In this document: piece by piece, positions 1 through 5,906 of the stretch | How positions within the stretch are numbered: position 1 is the stretch's first letter | Layout of the letters: every line of letters starts with the position of its first letter | Assembly: GCF_049059935.1 (NCBI RefSeq) | Contig: NZ_JBMGQR010000086.1 | Location: 1 to 16,417 of the forward strand | Direction of reading: 5' to 3' | Length of the DNA: 16,417 bases | From: JAURVT01 sp049059935 | GTDB taxonomy: Bacteria; Actinomycetota; Actinomycetes; Propionibacteriales; Nocardioidaceae | Program-made: the position numbers and the translations under genes | The notes under the pieces: generated by a model | Told to the model about the DNA's origin: nothing | Databases searched by the model: none | Seen by the model: the letters and a program-made list of their open reading frames with translations, nothing else

Positions 1-71
1 CCAAGAAGACCACCAAGGGCGGCTTCTACCCCAAGGGCGTCAACGGCGAGGTCAACACCTCCAACAACTGA
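1..71 (+). CDS. 3' end of an unrecognised protein (partial)
   Basis: Only the last 22 codons are in the window, ending at a TGA at 69-71. The reading frame begins at base 3. The tail is lysine-rich, then Gly/Asn-rich (it ends VNTSNN), and nearly every third position is G or C, which supports real coding. No family can be recognised from so short a piece. It is followed after 18 bases by a strong hairpin terminator, which agrees with this being the end of a transcription unit. Confidence 0.6.
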   Translation, partial: KKTTKGGFYPKGVNGEVNTSNN

Positions 72-89
72 CACGCCCACCCACAGCGT

Positions 90-127
90 CCACGGCCCCC
101 GATCCCTCGCCCGGTCGGGGGCCGTGG
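90..127. terminator. Bidirectional hairpin terminator
   Basis: A perfect 13-bp inverted repeat (CCACGGCCCCCGA / TCGGGGGCCGTGG) flanks a 12-base loop. It lies between the end of the plus-strand gene at 71 and the end of the minus-strand SMR gene at 139, so it can serve both convergent units. There is no T-run, which is common for actinobacterial terminators. Confidence 0.8.
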
Positions 128-138
128 CACGTCCGGGC

Positions 139-462
139 TCAGTGGGAGGCGCCGAGCTCGATCAGCAGCACGCCGCCCATGATCAGCCCGATGCCGCTGC
201 CCATCAGCCAGGTGAGCGGCTCGCCGAAGAGCACGCGGGACCCGACGGCCGTCAGCGCCACGCCGGCGGCGGCCCAGATGCCGTAGGCGACGCCGATGCC
301 CAGGCCCTCGGCCAGTGCGAGCGAGAGCAGCACGAACGCGGTCAGGTAGCCGGCAACCGTGCCCAGGTACCAGGACCGTCGGCCGCCCGTGGCGGCCTTG
401 AGCGACAGCGCCGCGCCGACCTCGGCGAGGATCGCGGCCCCGAGGAACACCCACTGGATCAC
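139..462 (-). CDS. SMR-family multidrug efflux subunit (second of a pair)
   Basis: A 107-residue four-helix membrane protein of the small multidrug resistance family, which exchanges protons for cationic or guanidinium-type compounds across the inner membrane. The essential glutamate is present at residue 14 in helix 1 (ILAEVGAALSLKAA), and the helix 3 signature GVAYGIWAA is clear. The start is the GTG at 462, which gives the usual SMR N-terminus (VIQWVFL). It overlaps the stop of the upstream SMR gene by 4 bases (GTGA), so translation is probably coupled. Paired SMR genes usually form an obligate antiparallel heterodimer (EbrAB, YkkCD type). The substrate cannot be read from the sequence. 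Confidence 0.9.
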   Translation of the reverse strand: MIQWVFLGAAILAEVGAALSLKAATGGRRSWYLGTVAGYLTAFVLLSLALAEGLGIGVAYGIWAAAGVALTAVGSRVLFGEPLTWLMGSGIGLIMGGVLLIELGASH

Positions 463-803
463 GACGCCACCTCCTGCTCGGAGGCGCGCTGGGCCCCGAG
501 CTCGACCACGAGGACGCCTGCGATCACCAGGCCCATGCCGAGGACCATCACGCCGGTGAGCGCCTCGCCGAACACCAGGGACGACAGCGTCGCCGTCGCG
601 GCCACGCCGAGCGCGCCCCAGATGCCGTAGGCCACGCCGAGGGCCATCCCGGTGCTCAGCACCGCGGCCAGGAACACGAACGACGCGACGTACCCCGTGG
701 CGACGAGCAGGTAGAACCACGGCTGGTCGAGGGCCGCCTTCAACGACAGCGAGCCCGTCACCTCGCAGGCGATCGCCCCGAGCAGGAGCAGCCACTTGGT
801 CAT
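459..803 (-). CDS. SMR-family multidrug efflux subunit (first of a pair)
   Basis: A 114-residue SMR protein with four predicted helices. The conserved glutamate is residue 14 (GAIACEVTGSLSLKAA), and the GVAYGIWGALG signature of helix 3 follows. The ATG at 803 has a good ribosome-binding site (GGGAAGGA) upstream. It overlaps the TetR gene by 4 bases (ATGA) at its start and the second SMR gene by 4 bases at its end. Its tail (QRASEQEVAS) is longer and more polar than the partner's, a kind of asymmetry often seen in heterodimeric SMR pairs. Function is likely drug or toxic-cation export under TetR control. Confidence 0.9.
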   Translation of the reverse strand: MTKWLLLLGAIACEVTGSLSLKAALDQPWFYLLVATGYVASFVFLAAVLSTGMALGVAYGIWGALGVAATATLSSLVFGEALTGVMVLGMGLVIAGVLVVELGAQRASEQEVAS

Positions 804-1351
804 CGTCGGTCCTTCCCGGGGTGGTCGGGGTGGAGCAGCTGCCGGGCGAGCTCGCGGACGTCGTCGCGCAAGGCCCCGGCGAGGGGCAGCGCACCCGTGG
901 CGTCGGCGAACCAGGACCCGTCGGCGATCAGCCGGACGGCGACGAGCCGCGCACGGTCGGCGGGCGGGAGGTCGTCGGGCACGCCGACCCAGGCGTCGAG
1001 GCGCTCGGACCACCGCTTGGTCATCGGCGTGCGCAGCCGCGGGTCGGTGAGCATCGCGAGGTCGGACTCGTCGAAGCCTCCGGTGAGCGACCAGTCCAGG
1101 TAGGCAGCCAGCCGCTGCGCGGTGGTCGCCTCGTCGAGCGGGACGTCGAGGCGCCGCCGCAGCTCGCGCTCGTAGCCGTCGACGAGGTGGTCGACCACGC
1201 CCAGCATCAGTGCCTGCTTGGTCCTGAAGTGGTGCATCAGGCCGGGCTTGGTCAGGCCCACACGTTCGGCCGCCGAGTCCAGCGTGATCGTGCCGCCGTC
1301 GCGCAGCACCGCCAGGGCGCCGTCGAGGATCTGTTCCTTGCTCACCGTCAC
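800..1351 (-). CDS. TetR-family transcriptional regulator of the SMR pair
   Basis: A 183-residue repressor (from the GTG at 1351) with an N-terminal helix-turn-helix at about residues 25-44 (AAERVGLTKPGLMHHFRTKQAL, the classic TetR pattern split here by its GLTK turn) and an all-helical ligand/dimer domain. It overlaps the first SMR gene by 4 bases, so the three genes form one operon and it probably autoregulates the efflux pair. The start is ambiguous: an ATG at 1372 gives 190 residues but sits inside the palindrome at 1361-1380 and has no ribosome site. The GTG at 1351 lies exactly 7 bases after a TAGGTT -10 element, fitting a leaderless message, and gives VTVSKEQIL, a typical TetR start. 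A GTG at 1345 is also possible. Confidence 0.88.
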   Translation of the reverse strand: MTVSKEQILDGALAVLRDGGTITLDSAAERVGLTKPGLMHHFRTKQALMLGVVDHLVDGYERELRRRLDVPLDEATTAQRLAAYLDWSLTGGFDESDLAMLTDPRLRTPMTKRWSERLDAWVGVPDDLPPADRARLVAVRLIADGSWFADATGALPLAGALRDDVRELARQLLHPDHPGKDRR

Positions 1352-1358
1352 GCCACGG

Positions 1359-1364
1359 AACCTA
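1359..1364 (-). promoter_or_regulatory. Probable -10 element for leaderless tetR transcript
   Basis: TAGGTT on the minus strand, followed by 7 bases and then the GTG start at 1351. This matches the actinobacterial TANNNT element placed for transcription to begin at the start codon. No clear -35 was seen. It overlaps the palindrome at 1361-1380, so a repressor bound there would block it. Confidence 0.45.
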
Positions 1365-1380
1365 CCATCCAAAAGGTAGG
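1361..1380. promoter_or_regulatory. Probable TetR operator (inverted repeat)
   Basis: A perfect CCTACC / GGTAGG inverted repeat with an 8-base, AT-richer spacer, 20 bp in all, directly upstream of the preferred tetR start. Size, position over the promoter and symmetry are those of a TetR autoregulatory operator. Binding itself is inferred. Confidence 0.6.
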
Positions 1381-1420
1381 GTCTGCTGACGCGGGTGCCG
1401 AAGCCGCCGGCGCCCCGGGC

Positions 1421-2686
1421 TCAGAGCAGGTAGCGCGCGATCGGGCTGCCGGCCGGCACCCGCTCGATCTGGTGCGGGATCAGGTCCATCCGGGCGAGCA
1501 GCGGCTCGAGGTCGTCGGCCGTGCCCAGCTCGATGCCGACCAGCGCCGGGCCGGTCTCGCGGTTGCTGCGCTTGGTGTACTCGAACAGCGTGATGTCGTC
1601 CTCGGGGCCGAGCACCACGTCGAGGAACTGTCGCAGCGCACCGGGCTCCTGCGGGAACTGCACCAGGAAGTAGTGCTTGCGGCCCTCGTGCACCAGGGCG
1701 CGCTCGACCACCTCGGCGTAGCGGCTGACGTCGTTGTTGCCGCCCGACAGCACGCAGGCCACCGTCGACCCGGCCGGGATGCCGAGGTCGAGGTCGAGCA
1801 GCGCGGCGCTGGCCAGCGCACCTGCGGGCTCGGCGATGATGCCGTCGCTCTGGTACAGCTCGAGCATCTCGACGCAGACCGCGCCCTCGGGGACGGCGAC
1901 CACCCGGACGCCCGCGTCGGCGACGAGCCGGTGGTTCACGTCGCCGACCCGGCGGACCGCCGCGCCGTCGACGAAGCCGTCCAGCTCGTGCAGGACGGTG
2001 GGCTCGCCGCGCTCGAGGGCGAGCGTCATGCTGGCGGCCCCCGCCGGCTCGACCCCGACCACCTGCGTGCCGGGCAGCCGCTCCCCCGCCCACACCGCAG
2101 CGCCGGCCAGCAGCCCGCCGCCGCCCACCGGCACGAGCAGGTAGTCCGGGGCCGACGGCATCTGCTCCACGAGCTCCTTGATCGCGGTGCCCTGCCCGGC
2201 GACGGTGCGGGGGTCGTCGAACGGCGGGATCAGCGTGCGTCCGGTGGCCGCCGCCCGCTCGGTGGCCGCGCGCGACGCGTCGTCGAAGGCGTCGCCGCCA
2301 ACCACGACCGTGGTGGTCGAGCCGCCGAGCTGCGCCACCCGGTCGCGCTTCTGGCGCGGCGTGGTGCGCGGCAGGTAGATCTCGGCGCTCACCCCGAGCG
2401 CGGCGCAGGCGAACGCGACGCCCTGCGCGTGGTTGCCCGCACTGGCGCAGACGACGCCGCGGGCACGGGCGTCGTCGTCGAGCTGGGCGATCAGGTTGTA
2501 CGCACCGCGCGACTTGTACGAGCGCACCTCCTGCAGGTCCTCGCGCTTGAGCCAGACCTCGCACCCGCTGGCCTCGGACAGCCGGCCGCTGCGCTGCACC
2601 GGGCTGGGCAGCACGACTCCGCGCAGGCGCTCGGCGGCCGCGTCGACGTCCGCGGCGGTGACCAGCGGCGTGGTGGGGGTGCTCAT
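1421..2686 (-). CDS. ilvA: Threonine dehydratase (short form with ACT-like domain)
   Basis: A 421-residue PLP enzyme that deaminates L-threonine to 2-oxobutyrate and ammonia, the first step from threonine to isoleucine. The PLP lysine is K58 in SYKSRGAYN. The SAGNHAQG segment is at 82-89, the phosphate-binding loop GGGGL at 188-192 and the cofactor-nitrogen serine in SGGNND at 314-319. An ACT-like regulatory domain covers about 337-410 (HYFLVQFPQEPGALRQF). One regulatory domain and about 420 residues indicate the short actinobacterial/Bacillus type rather than the two-domain E. coli form. The ATG at 2686 follows a strong AGGAGGAAG site. It diverges from the IclR gene with a 66-base gap. It may feed isoleucine synthesis or, less likely, serve the adjacent catabolic module. 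Confidence 0.93.
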   Translation of the reverse strand: MSTPTTPLVTAADVDAAAERLRGVVLPSPVQRSGRLSEASGCEVWLKREDLQEVRSYKSRGAYNLIAQLDDDARARGVVCASAGNHAQGVAFACAALGVSAEIYLPRTTPRQKRDRVAQLGGSTTTVVVGGDAFDDASRAATERAAATGRTLIPPFDDPRTVAGQGTAIKELVEQMPSAPDYLLVPVGGGGLLAGAAVWAGERLPGTQVVGVEPAGAASMTLALERGEPTVLHELDGFVDGAAVRRVGDVNHRLVADAGVRVVAVPEGAVCVEMLELYQSDGIIAEPAGALASAALLDLDLGIPAGSTVACVLSGGNNDVSRYAEVVERALVHEGRKHYFLVQFPQEPGALRQFLDVVLGPEDDITLFEYTKRSNRETGPALVGIELGTADDLEPLLARMDLIPHQIERVPAGSPIARYLL

Positions 2687-2739
2687 CGTGCTTCCTCCTG
2701 GGACGGGCGACGGACGGACGGGACGTCCACGGGCCCCGG

Positions 2740-2745
2740 TATGTT
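2740..2745 (+). promoter_or_regulatory. Probable -10 element for leaderless iclR-type transcript
   Basis: TATGTT ends 7 bases before the ATG at 2753, the spacing expected if transcription starts at the ATG. There is no Shine-Dalgarno sequence upstream of this ATG. The 66-base divergent region also holds a GGACGTCC palindrome (2721-2728), which could be a regulator site for either direction. Confidence 0.45.
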
Positions 2746-2752
2746 CCTGGTC

Positions 2753-3538
2753 ATGGCGCGCGGTGACGCAGACGGTGCGGGGGCGCAGGCACCCCTGCTC
2801 GTGCTGGGCAAGATCACGCAGATCCTCAACGCGTTCTCCCTGGCCCGTCCCGCGCTGACGCTCCGCGAGCTGCAGCAGGCCACCGGCATGCCCACCTCGA
2901 CGGTGCAGCGCCTCGTCGCCAACATGGTGTCGTACGGCCTGCTCGACCGCGACGGCGACCACGTCCGCACCGGCACGCGCATGGCGTACTGGGCCGCCGC
3001 GGCCGTCAAGGACCTCGACGAGCTGGCCGTGGTCAACGCCGTGCTCAAGGAGCTGCGCGACGCAACTGGAGAGTCCGCGTGCTTCTTCGTGGCCGAGGGC
3101 CACCAGCGCGTCTGCGTCGCGGTGGCGCAGACGCGACACCCGCTGCGCCGCGAGGTGCACGTGGGCCAGGTCGTCCCGATCACCGCGGGCTCGGCCGGAC
3201 GTGTCCTGCTCGCCTGGGAGCCCGGGCTCCTCGAGGAGGTGCTCGAGGCCGACCTGCCCCAGCTGACCGACCGCAGCGTCACCGACACCGACGAGCTGCG
3301 CGCCCTGGTCGAGCGCACCCGCGCCGACGGGTACGCGATCACGGTCGGCGAGCGCGTCGACGGCGCGTCGGGCCTGTCCGCGCCCGCCTTCAACGCCGCC
3401 GGCGACCTCGTGGGCGCCCTGATGCTCCAGGGACCGACGCTCCGGATGCCCGTCGAGCAGTGCGAGGCCTGGCTCGACCCGCTCGTCGAGCAGGCCGAGC
3501 GCATCACCCGCACCCTCGGCGGACGCCTGCCGCGCTGA
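2753..3538 (+). CDS. IclR-family transcriptional regulator
   Basis: A 261-residue regulator. A winged helix-turn-helix lies at about residues 20-75 (LTLRELQQATGMPTSTVQRL is the recognition region), and the C-terminal IclR effector domain follows, with ACFFVAEG, VGQVVPITAGSAGRVLLAW and SGLSAPAFNAAGDLVGAL as family landmarks. IclR proteins usually control nearby catabolic operons and bind small carboxylic or aromatic acids. Here it lies tail-to-tail with the lyase/CoA-transferase pair and is the best candidate regulator of that module; it could also act on ilvA, which diverges from it. The start at 2753 is chosen because a -10-like TATGTT sits 7 bases upstream; an in-frame ATG at 2741 would add four residues. 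Confidence 0.92.
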   Translation: MARGDADGAGAQAPLLVLGKITQILNAFSLARPALTLRELQQATGMPTSTVQRLVANMVSYGLLDRDGDHVRTGTRMAYWAAAAVKDLDELAVVNAVLKELRDATGESACFFVAEGHQRVCVAVAQTRHPLRREVHVGQVVPITAGSAGRVLLAWEPGLLEEVLEADLPQLTDRSVTDTDELRALVERTRADGYAITVGERVDGASGLSAPAFNAAGDLVGALMLQGPTLRMPVEQCEAWLDPLVEQAERITRTLGGRLPR

Positions 3539-3601
3539 TCACCCTGCGCTGATCACCCTGTGCCAATCACCCTGGGCCGATCACCCTGCGCTGATCACCC
3601 A
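3532..3601. repeat. Five tandem copies of a 14-bp repeat across two convergent gene ends
   Basis: Units of consensus GCGCTGATCACCCT start at 3532, 3546, 3560, 3574 and 3588. The first two are identical, the third (GTGCCAATCACCCT) and fourth (GGGCCGATCACCCT) diverge at the 5' side, and the fifth differs only in its last base. Unit 1 contains the TGA of the IclR gene (3536-3538) and unit 4 contains the stop of the minus-strand lyase gene (3581-3583), so the array forms both C-termini and the whole 42-base gap. Each intact unit has a TGATCA palindrome with stop codons on both strands. Confidence 0.9.
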
Positions 3602-4516
3602 CGGGAACGCGGCGGCCTCGGAGTGCGCGCCCTGCACCGCGCGCGACCGGCCGGGCTCCCCCAGCTCGGCCAGCAGGCCGTCGGACAGCCGCACCAGCCG
3701 GTGGAAGGTCTCGGGGTCGAGCCACTCGGGCTGCAACGCGAACAGCAGGTCCTCGCTGGACGTGTTGCCGCTCGCGCCGGGCGCGAACGGGCAGCCGCCC
3801 AGGCCGCCGAGGGCGCCGTCGACCATCTGGACCCCACCGGCCACCGCGGCGAGGGTCGTCGCCACGCCCATCCCCCACGTGTCGTGGCCGTGGTAGACCA
3901 TGCGGCGCTCGGGCGTCTCGTCGGCGACCCGTCGCACCAGCGACGAGACGCTGTCGGGCGTGGCCTGGCCGAGGGTGTCGCACAGCACGATGTCGACCGA
4001 GCCGCGGGTGCGCGGGTCGTTGGCGATCTCGACGATCCGGTCCGGCGGCACCAGGCCCTCGAACGGGCAGGTGAACGTGGTGGCCAGGCACAGCTGCACG
4101 TCGGCACCGGCCGCGGAGGCGATCTCGACCGCCTCGGGCATCGTGTCGAGGCTGCGCTCGGTGGTGCGACCGAGGTTGGCCTCGTTGTGCGACGTCGACG
4201 CCGACAGGCAGTACTGCAGGTGCACCGCGCCGCGCTCGGTGGCGGCCGCGACGTGCCTCGGGGTGGCGACCCACACCCAGCAGCGCTCGAGCTCCTCGGC
4301 GGTCAGGGCCTCGATCACCTCGGGCGTGTTCGCCATCGACGGCACGAGGTCGCCGCGGGCCATCGACCCGATCTCGATGGACGGCACGCCCGCCGCGAGC
4401 AGCTCGCGGACGACCTGCACCTTGCGCTCGGTGGGCAGCGGCTTGCCGGTGAGCTGCAGGCCGTCGCGCAGGGTGACGTCGCGCAGCAGCACGTCGTCAA
4501 CGGTGGTGGTCCTCAT
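3581..4516 (-). CDS. Hydroxymethylglutaryl-CoA lyase family enzyme
   Basis: A 311-residue DRE-TIM-barrel lyase that cleaves a 3-hydroxy-acyl-CoA, in the archetype HMG-CoA to acetyl-CoA and acetoacetate. Catalytic residues are in place: R17-D18 in LRDGLQ, metal-binding H209 and H211 in YHGHDTWGMG, and the signature GGLGGCPFAPGASGN with C242 and N251. The chemistry is therefore well supported, but the substrate is not. The gene follows a CoA-transferase with a 4-base overlap (ATGA at 4513-4516). That pairing suggests the substrate is made from a free acid by CoA transfer rather than in leucine breakdown. A citramalyl-CoA-like or HMG-CoA-like thioester is possible. Its last residues are encoded by the 14-bp repeat array. 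Confidence 0.9.
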   Translation of the reverse strand: MRTTTVDDVLLRDVTLRDGLQLTGKPLPTERKVQVVRELLAAGVPSIEIGSMARGDLVPSMANTPEVIEALTAEELERCWVWVATPRHVAAATERGAVHLQYCLSASTSHNEANLGRTTERSLDTMPEAVEIASAAGADVQLCLATTFTCPFEGLVPPDRIVEIANDPRTRGSVDIVLCDTLGQATPDSVSSLVRRVADETPERRMVYHGHDTWGMGVATTLAAVAGGVQMVDGALGGLGGCPFAPGASGNTSSEDLLFALQPEWLDPETFHRLVRLSDGLLAELGEPGRSRAVQGAHSEAAAFPWVISAG

Positions 4517-5754
4517 GCGTCCAGCTCCTTCAGGTAGGCGTCGATCGAGTCCTGGGGCATCTGCAGGACGTCGGCGAGGACCTCGCGGGTGTGCTCGCCG
4601 AGGTCGGGCCCCACGGTGCGGATGGGGAGCGAGCGGGGTCCGAGCAGCGGCACGATGCCGGGGAACTGCACACCCTCGACGCCCGACCCGGTCTCGACCT
4701 GCATCTCCTGCACCATGTCGCGCGCGGCGTACTGCTCGTCGCCGCAGATGTCCTCGGCCTCGTAGATCGGGCCGGCCGGCACGCCCGCGGCGTCCAGTGC
4801 CTCGAGCACCTCGGCGCGGGGACGCGTCGAGGTCCAGGCCGCGATGGCCTCGTCGAGCTCGTCACGACGCCGCCAGCGCTGGGCGTTGCTCCTCAGCCCG
4901 GGGTCGGCGGCGAGGTCGGCGCGTCCGATGGCCTCCATGTACCGGCCGAAGATCGAGTCGCCGTTGCCGGCGATGACGACGCTCGCGCCGTCGCTGCACG
5001 GGTAGGCGTTCGTGGGGGCGATCCCCTCCATCCGACCACCCACCCGCTCGCGGACGACGCCGTACGCGGAGTGGTCGGGCACGAGCGACTCCATCATCGA
5101 GAGCACCGCCTCGTTCAGCGCGACGTCGACGTGCTGCTGCGTGGGCGAGATGCGCTCGGCGCCGTCGGCGCGCAGCCGGTCGCGCTGCAGCAGCGACATC
5201 ACCACCCCGAACGCCGCGTAGAGGCCGGCGATCGAGTCGCCGATGGACACGCCGACCCGCGACGGCGGGCGGTCGGCCTCGCCCACCAGCGCGCGCATGC
5301 CTCCGAACGCCTCGGCCACCGCGGCGAACCCAGGGCGTGACGCCATCGGACCGGTCTGGCCGAACGCCGACACCCGCGCGACGACGAGCTCGGGGTTGGC
5401 CTGCGTGAGCGCGTCGGCGCCGAGTCCCCAGCGGTCCATGGTGCCGGGGCGGAAGTTCTCGATCAGGGCGTCGGAGTGCCGCACCAGGTCGAGGACGAGG
5501 TCGCGTCCCTGCTCGGACTTCAGGTCCACGACGATCGACTTCTTGTTCCGGTTGATCGTCCGGTACAGCAGCGAGGTGTCGCCGTCGTGGAGCCGCCAGT
5601 TGCGCAGCTCGTCGCCGGTGCGCGGGCGCTCGACCTTGACCACCTCGGCGCCGAAGTCGGCGAGGAGGCGCCCGGCCGTCGGTGCGGCGATGTAGTTGCC
5701 GAGCTCGAGGACGCGCAGGCCCTCGAGCGGCAGCCGCTGCGGTGCGTCGTGCAT
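4513..5754 (-). CDS. CaiB/BaiF class III CoA-transferase
   Basis: A 413-residue family III CoA-transferase, which moves CoA from a donor such as succinyl-CoA to a free carboxylic acid through an aspartyl-CoA intermediate. The catalytic aspartate is probably D173 in VSIGDSIAGLYAA. Other landmarks are the N-terminal VLELGNYIAAPTAGRLLADFGAEVVKVE, here cited as family pattern across residues 15-42, the NRNKKSIVVDLK block at 68-79 and ENFRPGTMDRWGLG at 99-112. The ATG at 5754 follows GAAAGGAC. It is the first gene of a two-gene operon with the lyase and diverges from the TPP enzyme gene. The acceptor acid is not known; family members act on citramalate, itaconate, HMG/glutarate, carnitine and others. 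Confidence 0.92.
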   Translation of the reverse strand: MHDAPQRLPLEGLRVLELGNYIAAPTAGRLLADFGAEVVKVERPRTGDELRNWRLHDGDTSLLYRTINRNKKSIVVDLKSEQGRDLVLDLVRHSDALIENFRPGTMDRWGLGADALTQANPELVVARVSAFGQTGPMASRPGFAAVAEAFGGMRALVGEADRPPSRVGVSIGDSIAGLYAAFGVVMSLLQRDRLRADGAERISPTQQHVDVALNEAVLSMMESLVPDHSAYGVVRERVGGRMEGIAPTNAYPCSDGASVVIAGNGDSIFGRYMEAIGRADLAADPGLRSNAQRWRRRDELDEAIAAWTSTRPRAEVLEALDAAGVPAGPIYEAEDICGDEQYAARDMVQEMQVETGSGVEGVQFPGIVPLLGPRSLPIRTVGPDLGEHTREVLADVLQMPQDSIDAYLKELDA

Positions 5755-5823
5755 GGATGTCCTTTCGACTGGCTCGTGCGGTGGGGCTACGGACGCGGCA
5801 GGGTTGTGACCCCGACCACCTGT

Positions 5824-5848
5824 GTGGTACCCACGATATGAGCATACG
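5824..5848. promoter_or_regulatory. Candidate operator/promoter patch in the divergent region
   Basis: Two adjacent inverted repeats lie in the 152-base divergent gap between the CoA-transferase and the TPP enzyme: GTGG-TAC-CCAC at 5824-5834 and a near-palindrome around TATG-AG-CATA (core 5837-5846, flanked by CG on both sides). This patch is clearly AT-richer than its surroundings. TATGCT (minus strand) and the TATGAG or CATACG hexamers could be -10 elements. Control by the IclR protein is inferred. Confidence 0.4.
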
Positions 5849-5906
5849 CCCAACATGTGAGCCACGCACCCCCGCGACCGTCCCGATCCCGCCCCAGGAG
5901 CCGTCC

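Noticed and set aside
804..1420. Guanidine riboswitch for the SMR pair
   Set aside because: The pair is directly coupled to tetR with no leader, and the 70 bases between ilvA and tetR are too short and lack the expected structure.
821..3538. A 905-codon plus-strand frame running through the TetR and ilvA genes into the IclR gene
   Set aside because: Only the part from about 2741 has protein-like sequence; the rest is an antisense shadow of ilvA and tetR, kept open by high GC.
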